64,000 nucleotides of DNA from VRUE01 sp035260485 (lineage in GTDB: Bacteria; Actinomycetota; Thermoleophilia; Solirubrobacterales; 70-9). Below, piece by piece: positions 26,439-34,469 of the stretch. Below the pieces are notes generated by a model. The model was not told the origin of the DNA. It did not search any database and worked only from the letters and a program-made list of their open reading frames with translations. Location: positions 7,284 through 71,283 of the forward strand of contig DATFVC010000048.1 in NCBI GenBank assembly GCA_035260485.1, given 5' to 3'. The first letter of the stretch is position 1; the number at the start of each line of letters is the position of its first letter. Both the position numbers and the translations under genes were made by a program.

Positions 26439-27017
26439 ATGACTTCCCGAGTTGATCTGCATTGCCATTCCACCGCCTCGCAGCTCTCCCGGCTCGGGGT
26501 CCAGCGCTCGCTCGGGCTGCCCGAGTGCGCGACCCCGCCGCACGAGGTCTACGAGCTGGCGAAGCGACGTGGGATGGACTTCGTCACGATCACCGACCAC
26601 GACACGATCGACGGTTGCCTGGAGTTGGCCGACCGTCCCGACTGCTTCGTCTCCGAGGAGCTGACCGCCCGCTTCGCCGGCGAGGCACAGGCGGTGCACG
26701 TCCTCTGTTTCGGGATCGATCCCGGAGACCACGAGTGGCTGCAGGCGAACGCCGGCGACGTAGAGGCCTGCGCCGCATACCTTCACGAAAACGAGATCGC
26801 CTCTGCCCTCCTCTGCCGCCCCGACGCCGATCACCTCGCCGGGGCGGTGCTGCAGCTCGCCTCCTCTCCGGCGCTGCGACAGCGTCTCGGCGAGGCGGCG
26901 ATCGGCGCTGCCCGCTCACGCAGCTGGGAGCGGGCCCTGGAGCAGCTCGCGAGCGGCTACCGACGGACGCTCGCCGATCTCGCGGCGACCCGGCAAGCTC
27001 CTTCCCGAGCCGCCTGA
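26439..27017 (+). pseudogene. Collapsed PHP-domain/glycosyltransferase fusion gene
   Basis: An open frame of 192 residues. Residues 1-120 are the first part of a PHP domain: VDLHCHSTAS (HxH) and VTITDHDTIDG, but the later metal-binding motifs are missing. From about residue 124 on, the text changes to DADHLAGAVLQLASSP, LRQRLGEAA and SWERALEQLASGYRR, which is the C-terminal tail of a GT-B glycosyltransferase. The best reading is a large PHP-glycosyltransferase fusion that lost its middle by an in-frame deletion near 26800-26820. The start at 26439 has AGAGAGGAAGG upstream. The stop is 8 bp before ppk, so it may persist as a leader cistron. Confidence 0.7.
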
Positions 27018-27025
27018 GGGCGCGG

Positions 27026-29131
27026 GTGCGGCAGTACGATTGGCCGATCGACGATCCGGCCCTCTATTTCAACCGCGAGCTCTCCTGGCTCGACTTCAAC
27101 CAGCGTGTCCTCGAACTGGCCGAGGACCCCGAGGTGCCGCTGCTGGAGCGGGTCAGGTTCTGCGCGATCTACGCCTCCAACCTGGACGAGTTCTTCATGG
27201 TCCGGGTCGCCGGTCTCTTCGATCAGCTCGATGCCGGAATCGACGCCCGCGGCCCCGACGGGCTCGCCTCCAGGGAGCAGATCGACGCGATCCAGCCGCG
27301 GGTGCTGGAGCTGGACACCCGCCTCCACAGCTGCTTCAACGGCACGCTGCGGCCGGCCCTGGAGGAGCATGGGGTCCGCATCGTCTCGCTGGAGACGGCG
27401 AGTGAGAGCGAGCGGCGCGAAATCGACGCCCGCTTCCACGAGCAGGTCTTCCCGGCGTTGACCCCGCTCGTGGTCGGGCTCGGCCGGCCCTTCCCCTACA
27501 TCTCCAACCTCTCGCTCAGCCTCGGTGTGCTGCTGCGCGACCCCGACAGCGGCACCGAGATCATCGCTCGCGTCAAGGTCCCGAAGGAGCTGCTCGGGCG
27601 CTTCTTGCGGGTGGGCGAGCGCAACGAGGTGTTCGTGCCATTGGAGGAGGCGATCGCGGCGAACCTCGACGCGCTCTTCCCCGGCGCCGAGGTCGTCGAC
27701 CACGGCTACTTCCGGGTTACCCGCGACGCCGACTTCACGATCAGCGACGAGGCCGATGACCTGCTGCAGGCAGTCCAGGACGAGCTGCGCCGTCGCCGCT
27801 TCGGCGAGGTTGTGCGCCTCGAGGTGGCGGCCGGGATGAACTCGAAGCTGCGCGGCCAGCTGATCGACGCGCTGCGGCTCGAAGACCGCGAGGTCTACGA
27901 CGTCGACGGGCTGATCGACCTTGCCGACCTCGGCGACGTGGTCGACGCCTCCGGCAGCCACCCAGAGCTCCGTTACGAGCCTTGGTCGCCGGTCACCCAG
28001 CCGCGCTTGCAGGGGGAGGACGGCGACCCGGTCGACATGTTCGCCGCGATTCGGGGGGGAGACATCCTCGTCCATCACCCCTACGACTCTTTCGCCAGCT
28101 CGGTCGAGCGCTTCGTCGTGCAGGCGGTCGCCGATCCCGACGTGCTGGCGATCAAGCAGACGGTGTACAGGACCAGCGACGATTCGCCCCTGGTGCCGGC
28201 TCTGATCCGCGCGTCGGAACGCGGCAAGCAGGCGGTCTGCATGGTCGAGCTGAAAGCTCGCTTCGACGAGGAGGCGAACATCCACTGGGCGAAGTCGATG
28301 GAGGAGGCGGGGGTCCACGTCGTCTACGGCATCCCCGGGCTGAAGACGCATGTGAAGGCGATCCTGGTCGCCCGCCGCGAGGGCGACCAGGTGCGCGAGT
28401 ACGTCCACATCGGCACCGGTAACTACAACCCGACCACCGCCCGCCTCTACACCGACCTCGGGCTGTTCACGGCGGACCCCGAGATCGGCGCCGACGTAGC
28501 CGAGATGTTCAACTTCCTCACCGGCTACGGCCGCCCGACCGGGTACCGCAAGGTGCTGGTCTCGCCGACCACGATGCGCGACCGCATCGTCGAGGAGATC
28601 GAGGCGACCGTCGCTGCGCACCGCGCTGGCGAGGAGGCGCGGATCGCGCTGAAGATGAACGCGCTGGTCGACGCGGGCTGCATCCAGGCGCTGTATGAGG
28701 CTTCGCGGGCGGGGGTGCCGGTCGACCTCAACGTGCGTGGGATCTGCTGCCTGCGTCCGGGCGTGCCGGGGGTCTCCGAGAACATCCGTGTCGTCTCTAT
28801 CGTCGGTCGCTTCCTCGAGCACTCGCGGATCTACGCTTTCCGGCGCGGCGGGGAGACCCGGGTCCTGACCGGCTCGGCGGACCTGATGCCACGCAACCTC
28901 GACAGCCGGGTCGAGCTGGTGACGCCGATCGACGACGAGGCCCTGCGGGCGGAGCTGCTCGACGTGTTGGAGGGATGCTTCGCCGATAACGCCAACGCTT
29001 GGGAGCTCGGCGCCGATGGCGTCTGGACCCGCCTCGTCGCGCCGGCGGGGGAGCGGCGCAGCGTTCAGGAGGAGCTGCGCCGACGCCATGGCGCCCGTGC
29101 CGCAGAGCAGCTCGCGGCGGCGGCCGGCTGA
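27026..29131 (+). CDS. ppk1: Polyphosphate kinase 1
   Basis: Makes polyphosphate from ATP reversibly, through a phosphohistidine. The 701-residue length and domain order are typical: N domain starting YFNRELSWLDFNQRVLE, head domain, and two C-terminal phospholipase D-like domains. The active-site regions are visible in GIPGLKTHVKAI and YVHIGTGNYNPTTARLYTDLG. I chose the GTG at 27026, 8 bp after the preceding stop with GAGGG upstream; longer frames would run through the PHP gene. The nearby Pho box suggests phosphate control. Confidence 0.95.
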   Translation: MRQYDWPIDDPALYFNRELSWLDFNQRVLELAEDPEVPLLERVRFCAIYASNLDEFFMVRVAGLFDQLDAGIDARGPDGLASREQIDAIQPRVLELDTRLHSCFNGTLRPALEEHGVRIVSLETASESERREIDARFHEQVFPALTPLVVGLGRPFPYISNLSLSLGVLLRDPDSGTEIIARVKVPKELLGRFLRVGERNEVFVPLEEAIAANLDALFPGAEVVDHGYFRVTRDADFTISDEADDLLQAVQDELRRRRFGEVVRLEVAAGMNSKLRGQLIDALRLEDREVYDVDGLIDLADLGDVVDASGSHPELRYEPWSPVTQPRLQGEDGDPVDMFAAIRGGDILVHHPYDSFASSVERFVVQAVADPDVLAIKQTVYRTSDDSPLVPALIRASERGKQAVCMVELKARFDEEANIHWAKSMEEAGVHVVYGIPGLKTHVKAILVARREGDQVREYVHIGTGNYNPTTARLYTDLGLFTADPEIGADVAEMFNFLTGYGRPTGYRKVLVSPTTMRDRIVEEIEATVAAHRAGEEARIALKMNALVDAGCIQALYEASRAGVPVDLNVRGICCLRPGVPGVSENIRVVSIVGRFLEHSRIYAFRRGGETRVLTGSADLMPRNLDSRVELVTPIDDEALRAELLDVLEGCFADNANAWELGADGVWTRLVAPAGERRSVQEELRRRHGARAAEQLAAAAG

Positions 29132-29134
29132 CCC

Positions 29135-29140
29135 TTAGGA
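29135..29140 (+). promoter_or_regulatory. Possible -10 element before the DUF47 gene
   Basis: TTAGGA ends 8 nt before the ATG at 29148, directly after the ppk stop. No ribosome binding site is visible. Confidence 0.3.
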
Positions 29141-29147
29141 TTCCGCG

Positions 29148-29768
29148 ATGGCACGCCTCTCATTTCTGCCCCGGGACAGCGTCTTCTTCGAGCTCTTCAT
29201 CGAGGCCGGGCAGAACACGCTACAGGCGGCGCTGCTGCTCGATCAGATGATGGGCAACTGGCCCGACGACAGCGGCCTCGGCCGCGAGATCCTCAAGGCC
29301 GAGCAGGAGGGCGACCGGATCACCCACGACATCGTCCAGCGGCTCAACTCGACCTTCGTCACGCCGATCGACCGCGAGGACATCTACGGCCTCGCGACCC
29401 AGATCGATGACATCGTCGATTACACCGAGGAGGCCGCGGACTTCCTCGGTCTCTACCAGATCGAGGCGCCGATGGCGCAGGCGCAGGCGCTGACCAAGGT
29501 CCTGGTGGGCGCCTGCGAGCAGCTCGCACGCGGGCTGGAGAACCTGCGCGGGTTCAAGGACCTGGAGCGTTACTGGATCGAGATCCACCGACTCGAGAAC
29601 GAGGGGGACAGGATCTCCCGCGACGCGGTCGCCTCGCTCTTCTCGAACGGAATCGACCCGATGGTGGTGATCCGCTGGAAGGACATGTTCGCGGTGCTCG
29701 AGAACGCAATCGACGCGACCGAGACCGCGGCCCAGACCGTCGAGGGCATCGTCATCAAGAACGCGTGA
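29148..29768 (+). CDS. DUF47 (PhoU-like) accessory protein of PiT
   Basis: Helical PhoU-like protein of 206 residues. Two E/DxxxD-like motifs (EGDRITHDIV and EGDRISRDAV) and IDDIVDYTEEAADFL mark DUF47. Such genes usually precede a PiT transporter gene and modulate it, exactly as here: the pit-like gene follows after 1 bp. Confidence 0.9.
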   Translation: MARLSFLPRDSVFFELFIEAGQNTLQAALLLDQMMGNWPDDSGLGREILKAEQEGDRITHDIVQRLNSTFVTPIDREDIYGLATQIDDIVDYTEEAADFLGLYQIEAPMAQAQALTKVLVGACEQLARGLENLRGFKDLERYWIEIHRLENEGDRISRDAVASLFSNGIDPMVVIRWKDMFAVLENAIDATETAAQTVEGIVIKNA

Positions 29769-29769
29769 C

Positions 29770-30774
29770 GTGAGCTCCGATGTCGCCATGGTGCTGGTCG
29801 TCGCGGCGGCGCTCGGCTTTGCCTTCAGCAACGGCTTTCACGACACTTTCGACCTGATCTCGACCGCCGTCTCGACCCGGGCGGCGCCGCCGCAGGCGGC
29901 GATCGCGGCCGCGGCGCTGCTCAATTTCGCCGGGGCGTTCATATCGATGGCCGTGGCGGCCACGATCGCGCAAGACGTAGTCGATGCGGCGTCGATCACC
30001 CCCAGCGTCGTCTTCGCCGGCCTGCTCGGCGCGATCGCCTGGAACCTGGCCACCTGGCGCTTCCGGCTGCCGTCCAGCTCCTCGCATGCGCTGATCGGCG
30101 GGTTGCTGGGAGCCTCGATAGCCGCTGCTGGAACGGACGCGGTGCTGGGTAGCGGGGTGCTCGACAAGGTGCTGATCCCGGCGCTGCTGGCGCCGCTCGC
30201 CGCCTTCCTGCTGGCGGTCTGCGCGATTGCGGTCATCTACCGCCTGGTCGGCAGGAGGCGGCCGGGACCGGTGACGCGGAGCTTTCGCCGCGCCCAGCTC
30301 GTCTCGGGAAGCCTGCTGGCGCTAGCCCACGGCGCCAACGACGCGCAGAAGACGATGGGCGTGATCGCCCTGGCGCTGATCGCCAACGGCAGCCTCGCCG
30401 CCGCCGCCGACCCGCCGCTCTGGGCGATCGTCGGGTCGGCTGTCGCGATCTCGCTCGGCACCTACAGCGGCGGCCTGCGCGTGATGCGAGGGGGCGGAAG
30501 GCGGATCATCGAGATGGACGCTGCACAGGGTTTCTCGGCCCAGGGCGCCGGCGCGGCGACGATCTTGGCGGCGACGTTCCTAGGCTTCCCGATCTCCTCC
30601 ACGCACGCGATCAGCGGCGGCGTGATGGGCGCTGGCGCGGCGAAGCGGGTCTCGGCGGTGCGCTGGGGCGTAGCGGGCAACATCGTCGCCGCCTGGCTGC
30701 TGACTCTGCCGGCAGCCGCGGCGATCGGGGCGGCGGCCTACGGCATCGCCTGGGTTTTTGGCGCCGGCGCGTAG
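29770..30774 (+). CDS. Inorganic phosphate transporter, PiT family
   Basis: Low-affinity phosphate permease of 334 residues with about nine to ten hydrophobic helices. The two PiT signature repeats are FSNGFHDTFDLIST and LAHGANDAQKTMG; the first has F/H in place of the more common GxNDxAN form. SSTHAISGG near the C-terminus is also typical. It starts at GTG 29770, one base after the DUF47 stop, and closes the phosphate cluster. Confidence 0.92.
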   Translation: MSSDVAMVLVVAAALGFAFSNGFHDTFDLISTAVSTRAAPPQAAIAAAALLNFAGAFISMAVAATIAQDVVDAASITPSVVFAGLLGAIAWNLATWRFRLPSSSSHALIGGLLGASIAAAGTDAVLGSGVLDKVLIPALLAPLAAFLLAVCAIAVIYRLVGRRRPGPVTRSFRRAQLVSGSLLALAHGANDAQKTMGVIALALIANGSLAAAADPPLWAIVGSAVAISLGTYSGGLRVMRGGGRRIIEMDAAQGFSAQGAGAATILAATFLGFPISSTHAISGGVMGAGAAKRVSAVRWGVAGNIVAAWLLTLPAAAAIGAAAYGIAWVFGAGA

Positions 30775-30784
30775 GGCCCGTCGC

Positions 30785-30790
30785 TTAAGC
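30785..30790 (+). promoter_or_regulatory. Possible -10 element before the small membrane gene
   Basis: TTAAGC ends 8 nt before the GTG at 30798, and there is no Shine-Dalgarno sequence. Confidence 0.3.
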
Positions 30791-30797
30791 TTTTACT

Positions 30798-31148
30798 GTG
30801 CGGACCCTGCGCAATGCCGCGATCGTGATGCTGCTCGCCCTGGTGGTGGCCTTCGCCCCGGCCGGCGGCAATGCGGCAGATGCGATCTTGACCGCGATCA
30901 CGATGGGCTTTTTGGCCGGGATCGCTTGGGCCATGTTCGTGCTGAGCCGCCAGAACCAGCTGACGCTGGCGTCGTTGAGCGACGGCCGCCGGGCGATCCT
31001 CTACGCCGCTCTGGGCATGATCGCGCTGCTGATTGCCGGCAGCGATGAGCTGTTCTCCAGCGGCGGTGGCACGCTCGTCTGGATCCTCCTCCTCGGTGCA
31101 GCGGTGGCTGCGATCTGGCGGGTCTGGACCGAGGCCAACACGTACTGA
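30798..31148 (+). CDS. Small four-helix membrane protein, unknown
   Basis: The 116-residue product has hydrophobic segments at about residues 7-25, 29-48, 66-82 and 90-108 with short polar loops. I recognise no family. It lies between the PiT gene and the pilin-like genes and may belong to neither. Confidence 0.55.
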   Translation: MRTLRNAAIVMLLALVVAFAPAGGNAADAILTAITMGFLAGIAWAMFVLSRQNQLTLASLSDGRRAILYAALGMIALLIAGSDELFSSGGGTLVWILLLGAAVAAIWRVWTEANTY

Positions 31149-31171
31149 AACGGCACAAAGCCGTTACAGAA

Positions 31172-31200
31172 CTTTTCGCTTGAGCGCGCCACACGCGCGT
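31172..31200 (+). promoter_or_regulatory. 29-nt leader repeat, copy 1
   Basis: A 29-nt sequence starting CTTTTCGCTTGAGCG and ending in the palindromic CGCGCcacaCGCGC core is identical at 33075-33103. Both copies begin exactly 51 nt upstream of a start codon (31223 and 33126). The shared position suggests a regulatory site or promoter common to the pilin-like genes. Confidence 0.65.
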
Positions 31201-31222
31201 TCCGGCCTGGGACGGTCGGGAC

Positions 31223-31576
31223 GTGTCGCGCCAGGCCGCCAGCAGCTTTCGCAGGGAGGGTGGGACCGCGTCGGTCGAGATGGTCGCCGTGGTCCCGTTC
31301 CTGCTGCTGGCGGTCCTGGTGGCGGCACAGATTGGGCTCGCCGGGCAGGCGCTGTGGGCGGCGGGGGTGGCGGCCCGGGCGGGAGCGCGGGCGGCGCTGG
31401 TCGGGGGAGACGCGGCAGTGGCAGCGCGCCGGGCGCTGCCATCCATGATGCGAGCCGGAGCGGAGGTGCGCGACGGGGATGCCGTGTCCGTCCGGGTCGC
31501 GATCCCGCGGCTCTTACCTGGCATGCCGACGGTGATGGTCGGGGCAAAGGCTGGATTGGCGGAACGAGATGGGTAG
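31223..31576 (+). CDS. TadE-like minor pilin
   Basis: The 117-residue product begins with a short basic tail followed by GGTASVEMVAVVPFLLLAVLV, the TadE pattern with a Glu early in a hydrophobic helix. A small Ala-rich extracytoplasmic domain follows. TadE-type pseudopilins are processed and assembled by Tad machinery. It starts at GTG 31223 and overlaps the next gene by 8 bp. Confidence 0.75.
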   Translation: MSRQAASSFRREGGTASVEMVAVVPFLLLAVLVAAQIGLAGQALWAAGVAARAGARAALVGGDAAVAARRALPSMMRAGAEVRDGDAVSVRVAIPRLLPGMPTVMVGAKAGLAERDG

Positions 31577-31895
31577 AGAGGAGGGGCAGTCGACCGTAGA
31601 GCTCGTCGCTGCCCTTCCGGTCCTGCTCCTGGCCGGCCTGCTTGCTCTGCAGCTGCTCGCTACCGGCTACGCACTGACCCTCGCCGACGGCGCCGCTGAG
31701 GCGGGCGCCCTGGCCCTGGCTTCGGGGCGGCCTGCGGTAGCGGCCGCACGCGACGCGCTGCCGGGCTGGGCGGAGGATGACGTCGACGTCTCGGTCCGGG
31801 GCGGACGTGTCACCGTGCGCCTGCGGCCGCCTTCGCCGCTCCCCGCAGTCGCCGAACGGCTCGCAGTCACATCCTCCGCCGCGAGGCCGAAGTGA
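31569..31895 (+). CDS. TadE-like minor pilin, second copy
   Basis: The 108-residue product shows EEGQSTVELVAALPVLLLAGLL, again a pilin-type helix with the Glu at the fifth hydrophobic position, then a short Ala-rich domain. It overlaps its neighbours on both sides, so the three genes form one operon. Confidence 0.75.
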   Translation: MGREEGQSTVELVAALPVLLLAGLLALQLLATGYALTLADGAAEAGALALASGRPAVAAARDALPGWAEDDVDVSVRGGRVTVRLRPPSPLPAVAERLAVTSSAARPK

Positions 31896-32530
31896 CCAAG
31901 GCCAAGGCCGGCGCGAGTGGCTACGTGCGCGATCGCGATCGGGAGGGGGCGGTGATCCTGGCCACAAAGGCCGGCGTCGCGACGGGTTCCCAAGCCGCTG
32001 CCGCAGCGCTCGCCTGCGCCGGCTCCGAGGTGGATCGGGCTGGTCTGCTGATCGACCTGACGGGTGGCCGGGCGCCGCGCCCGGCGCTGATTGCGACGAC
32101 GGCCGCGCGCGAGCTGGAGGAGCGTCTGGCCGTCCATCTGCCCGAGGCGGGCATCGCCTCACGTGGGCAGCTCTGCCAGCTCACCCTGCCCCCCGAGCGG
32201 AGTGGTCTCGACGGCATTGCCGCTGCCCTGCCGACTGTCCGCGGCGCGGTTGCCGTCGTCAATCTGCCGCCGAGTCTGCTTCAGCAAACGCTCGATGAGT
32301 CACGCATCGGGGCGACCGGTGCGCTGCTGCGCGCCGACCTGGCCGACGACGGCGCGCTGACTGCGCTGGCGGCAGGCGCCCTGATCGGGCACGGACTGCG
32401 GGTCGCCGTGCTCAAGCAACCGCTCGGCTGGCTCGCGGCGCGGCGCGCCCTGTTCGGGGCGCTGCCAGACGGTGGGCTTCCCCCTCGAGTGGTCGAGCGC
32501 TTGCTGGGAGACGCTGCGCGTCGCTTCTGA
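31892..32530 (+). CDS. Hypothetical protein of the pilin operon
   Basis: The 212-residue product is Ala/Leu-rich and lacks a signal peptide or clear helices. Fragments such as AGLLIDLTGGRAPRPALIATTAARELEE and GALLRADLADDGALTALAAGAL recall a Rossmann-like or P-loop fold without a Walker motif. It may take the place of the TadZ/septum-site-type regulator found in Tad loci; this is an inference only. It starts at GTG 31892, overlapping the stop of the previous gene. Confidence 0.6.
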   Translation: MTKAKAGASGYVRDRDREGAVILATKAGVATGSQAAAAALACAGSEVDRAGLLIDLTGGRAPRPALIATTAARELEERLAVHLPEAGIASRGQLCQLTLPPERSGLDGIAAALPTVRGAVAVVNLPPSLLQQTLDESRIGATGALLRADLADDGALTALAAGALIGHGLRVAVLKQPLGWLAARRALFGALPDGGLPPRVVERLLGDAARRF

Positions 32531-32551
32531 CTCGCCGGCGCGGCGATCCGC

Positions 32552-33004
32552 TCAGGGGGTAGCTGCGTGCCAGGTGCCGACGTCCTTGAACCCCTCGCCG
32601 TTGGCATCGCCCTTCTTCTTGTCTTCGTCGAAGGTGTAGAGCGGTCGGCCTTCGAAGGTCACCTGGCGCAGTCCGTTGTCGGGGCGCTTGACGGTGCCGA
32701 GCGGGACCGGACCGGTCGGCTTCACGCCCTTGGCAACGACCAGCGGGTGCCAGTCCTTGAGGCAGGAGCCCTTGCAGATGAAGGTGCCGTGCTTCTCGGC
32801 GCTCAGCGTGTAGAGGGTGAGACCGTTGTTGGCGGTCAGGACCGTCTTGCCGAGCGCCTGGCTCTGCGCCTCCTTGACGACGCGCTTCGTCGTTTGCGCG
32901 GCCGCGAGGGAGGTGAAGAGGCCCGCGGCGGCCAGGATGGCGACGATCGGGAGGATCGCGCGGTTCAGCGGGACTCGGCGGTGACTCGTTCGGGATTGCG
33001 GCAT
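32552..33004 (-). CDS. Secreted protein with lipoprotein-type repeats (COG4315-like)
   Basis: The 150-residue product has a signal peptide (hydrophobic residues about 17-35) and two copies of the repeat type LTANNGLTLYTLSAEKHGTFICKG and VTFEGRPLYTFDEDKKKGDANG, with an ICKGSCLKDWHPL cysteine pair between. This matches the secreted repeat family whose role is not known. GAGGAG lies just before the ATG at 33004. It is convergent with the pilin operon and divergent from the fusion gene at 33126. Confidence 0.8.
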   Translation of the reverse strand: MPQSRTSHRRVPLNRAILPIVAILAAAGLFTSLAAAQTTKRVVKEAQSQALGKTVLTANNGLTLYTLSAEKHGTFICKGSCLKDWHPLVVAKGVKPTGPVPLGTVKRPDNGLRQVTFEGRPLYTFDEDKKKGDANGEGFKDVGTWHAATP

Positions 33005-33074
33005 GACGCTCCTCGTGTCGAATTCAGGCTCGCCCGTCCTACGGACACAAATCCGTGCGGGTTCGATTCCACAT

Positions 33075-33103
33075 CTTTTCGCTTGAGCGCGCCACACGCG
33101 CGT
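33075..33103 (+). promoter_or_regulatory. 29-nt leader repeat, copy 2
   Basis: Identical over 29 nt to 31172-31200 and again 51 nt from its start to the start codon of a Tad-type gene. The bases after it also keep a GGTCGG-like segment. On the minus strand it lies about 70 nt before the start of the secreted-repeat gene and could serve both. Confidence 0.65.
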
Positions 33104-33125
33104 CTGCGCTCGGCAGGGTCGGTCC

Positions 33126-34463
33126 ATGGGGGTTCACAGAGAGGACGGGCAGGCGTTGCTGCTGGCGCTCGGGGGCGCCTTCGCGCTGATCGCGGCGGCG
33201 CTGGCTTTGGTCGCGATCGCCGGCGCGGTGACCGGCAAGGGAAGGGCGCAGCGGGCGGCCGACCTGGCGGCGATCTCGGCGGCGCGGTCGATGCGCGACG
33301 ACCTGCCGCGGCTCCTGGCCCCGCCGACGCTGCCGAACGGGCTGCCGAACCTGGCGCATATGGAGAAGGCCGCCTACCTGTCGCGGGCGCGGAAGGCGGC
33401 GACCGACGTCGCGAAGGCGAACGAAGTCTCGGCAGCACGGCTGCGGGTCTCCTTCCCGGATGAGGTCTCCTTCGCCCCGGTACGGGTCAAGGCCGTGGTC
33501 ACCGGCAGTGTCGATGCGCACCGCGTCGACGCCTCTGCTGTCGCCGAAGCCGCGGCGCCGGCGACGAACGGTGGCTCGACGCCGTCCATGGCCAGCGGTG
33601 GCGGCTACAGCGGCCAACTCGTCTACCGAACGGGGGAGGGGATGCGGCCCGATGTCGCTGCCGCCTTCGACCGCATGGCCGCCGCCGCGTTGCGTGCTGG
33701 CCTGTCGCTGGTCGTCAACTCCGGCTTCCGCTCCGACGCCGAACAGGCGGCGCTCTTCGCCGCCCATCCCGACCCGACCTGGGTCGCCCCACCGGGCCAC
33801 TCACTGCACCGCTGCGCAACCGAGCTCGACCTCGGGCCGGAATCCGCCTATGGCTGGTTGGAGGCAAACGCCACCCGCTTCGGCTTCGTCCAGCGCTACT
33901 CGTGGGAGGCATGGCACTACGGCTACGACCGGCCACCGGCGCCCTGCTCGGAGGCTGGCAACGCCATCGGAGCGACGGGAGCGGTCGGAGGAGGGGGAGG
34001 AGACGGCGCGCTTGCGGGAACCGCTGGCCTTCCCTCCTTCGTCCCGGCTCGGTACCGAGCGCCGCTGCTACGCGCTGCCACCCACTGGAACGTCTCCGCC
34101 GCTCTTCTTGCCGCGCAGCTGATGGCCGAGTCGAACTTCAACCCGTATGCGGTCTCTCCGGCCGGCGCCCAGGGCATAGCCCAGTTCATCCCCTCGACCG
34201 CTGCCGCCTATGGTCTCCACGATCCCTTCGACCCGACCGCGGCGATGGACGCCCAGGCGCATCTGATGGCCGACCTGATCCGCCAGCTCGGCTCCCCGCA
34301 GCTTGCCCTGGCTGCCTACAACGCGGGCCCTGCTCCGGTCGAAGCCTGCCACTGCGTGCCGGCAATTCCGGAGACCACCGCCTACGTCAGCCGAATCCTC
34401 GCCCTGCTAGGCGGCGCCGGCGCCCTCGTCGCGCCGACCTTCGAAGTGCGACTGGTTGCCTGA
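33126..34463 (+). CDS. Pilin-like anchor fused to VanY peptidase and SLT transglycosylase domains
   Basis: Three parts are visible in 445 residues. Residues 1-60 look like a TadG-type start: EDGQALLLALGGAFALIAAALALVAIAG, then AQRAADLAAISAARSM. Residues about 160-275 form a VanY/D,D-carboxypeptidase domain: GFRSDAEQAALF, PPGHSLHRCATELDLG and SWEAWHYGYD, with the HxxxxxxD and WxxH zinc ligands. Residues about 305-430 are a lytic transglycosylase (SLT) domain: LLAAQLMAESNFNPYAVSPAG with the catalytic Glu, GIAQFIPSTAAAYGL and LALAAYNAGP. The product would cut both peptide and glycan near a Tad-type apparatus. The start is preceded by the 29-nt repeat. Confidence 0.85.
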   Translation: MGVHREDGQALLLALGGAFALIAAALALVAIAGAVTGKGRAQRAADLAAISAARSMRDDLPRLLAPPTLPNGLPNLAHMEKAAYLSRARKAATDVAKANEVSAARLRVSFPDEVSFAPVRVKAVVTGSVDAHRVDASAVAEAAAPATNGGSTPSMASGGGYSGQLVYRTGEGMRPDVAAAFDRMAAAALRAGLSLVVNSGFRSDAEQAALFAAHPDPTWVAPPGHSLHRCATELDLGPESAYGWLEANATRFGFVQRYSWEAWHYGYDRPPAPCSEAGNAIGATGAVGGGGGDGALAGTAGLPSFVPARYRAPLLRAATHWNVSAALLAAQLMAESNFNPYAVSPAGAQGIAQFIPSTAAAYGLHDPFDPTAAMDAQAHLMADLIRQLGSPQLALAAYNAGPAPVEACHCVPAIPETTAYVSRILALLGGAGALVAPTFEVRLVA

Positions 34464-34469
34464 ACCGCC

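Noticed and set aside
26462..27025. N-terminal extension of polyphosphate kinase
   Set aside because: The extra 188 codons overlap the PHP frame and are Arg-rich shadow text; ppk homology begins right after GTG 27026.
31172..33103. CRISPR array from the 29-nt repeat
   Set aside because: There are only two copies almost 2 kb apart, with genes between them and no regular spacers.
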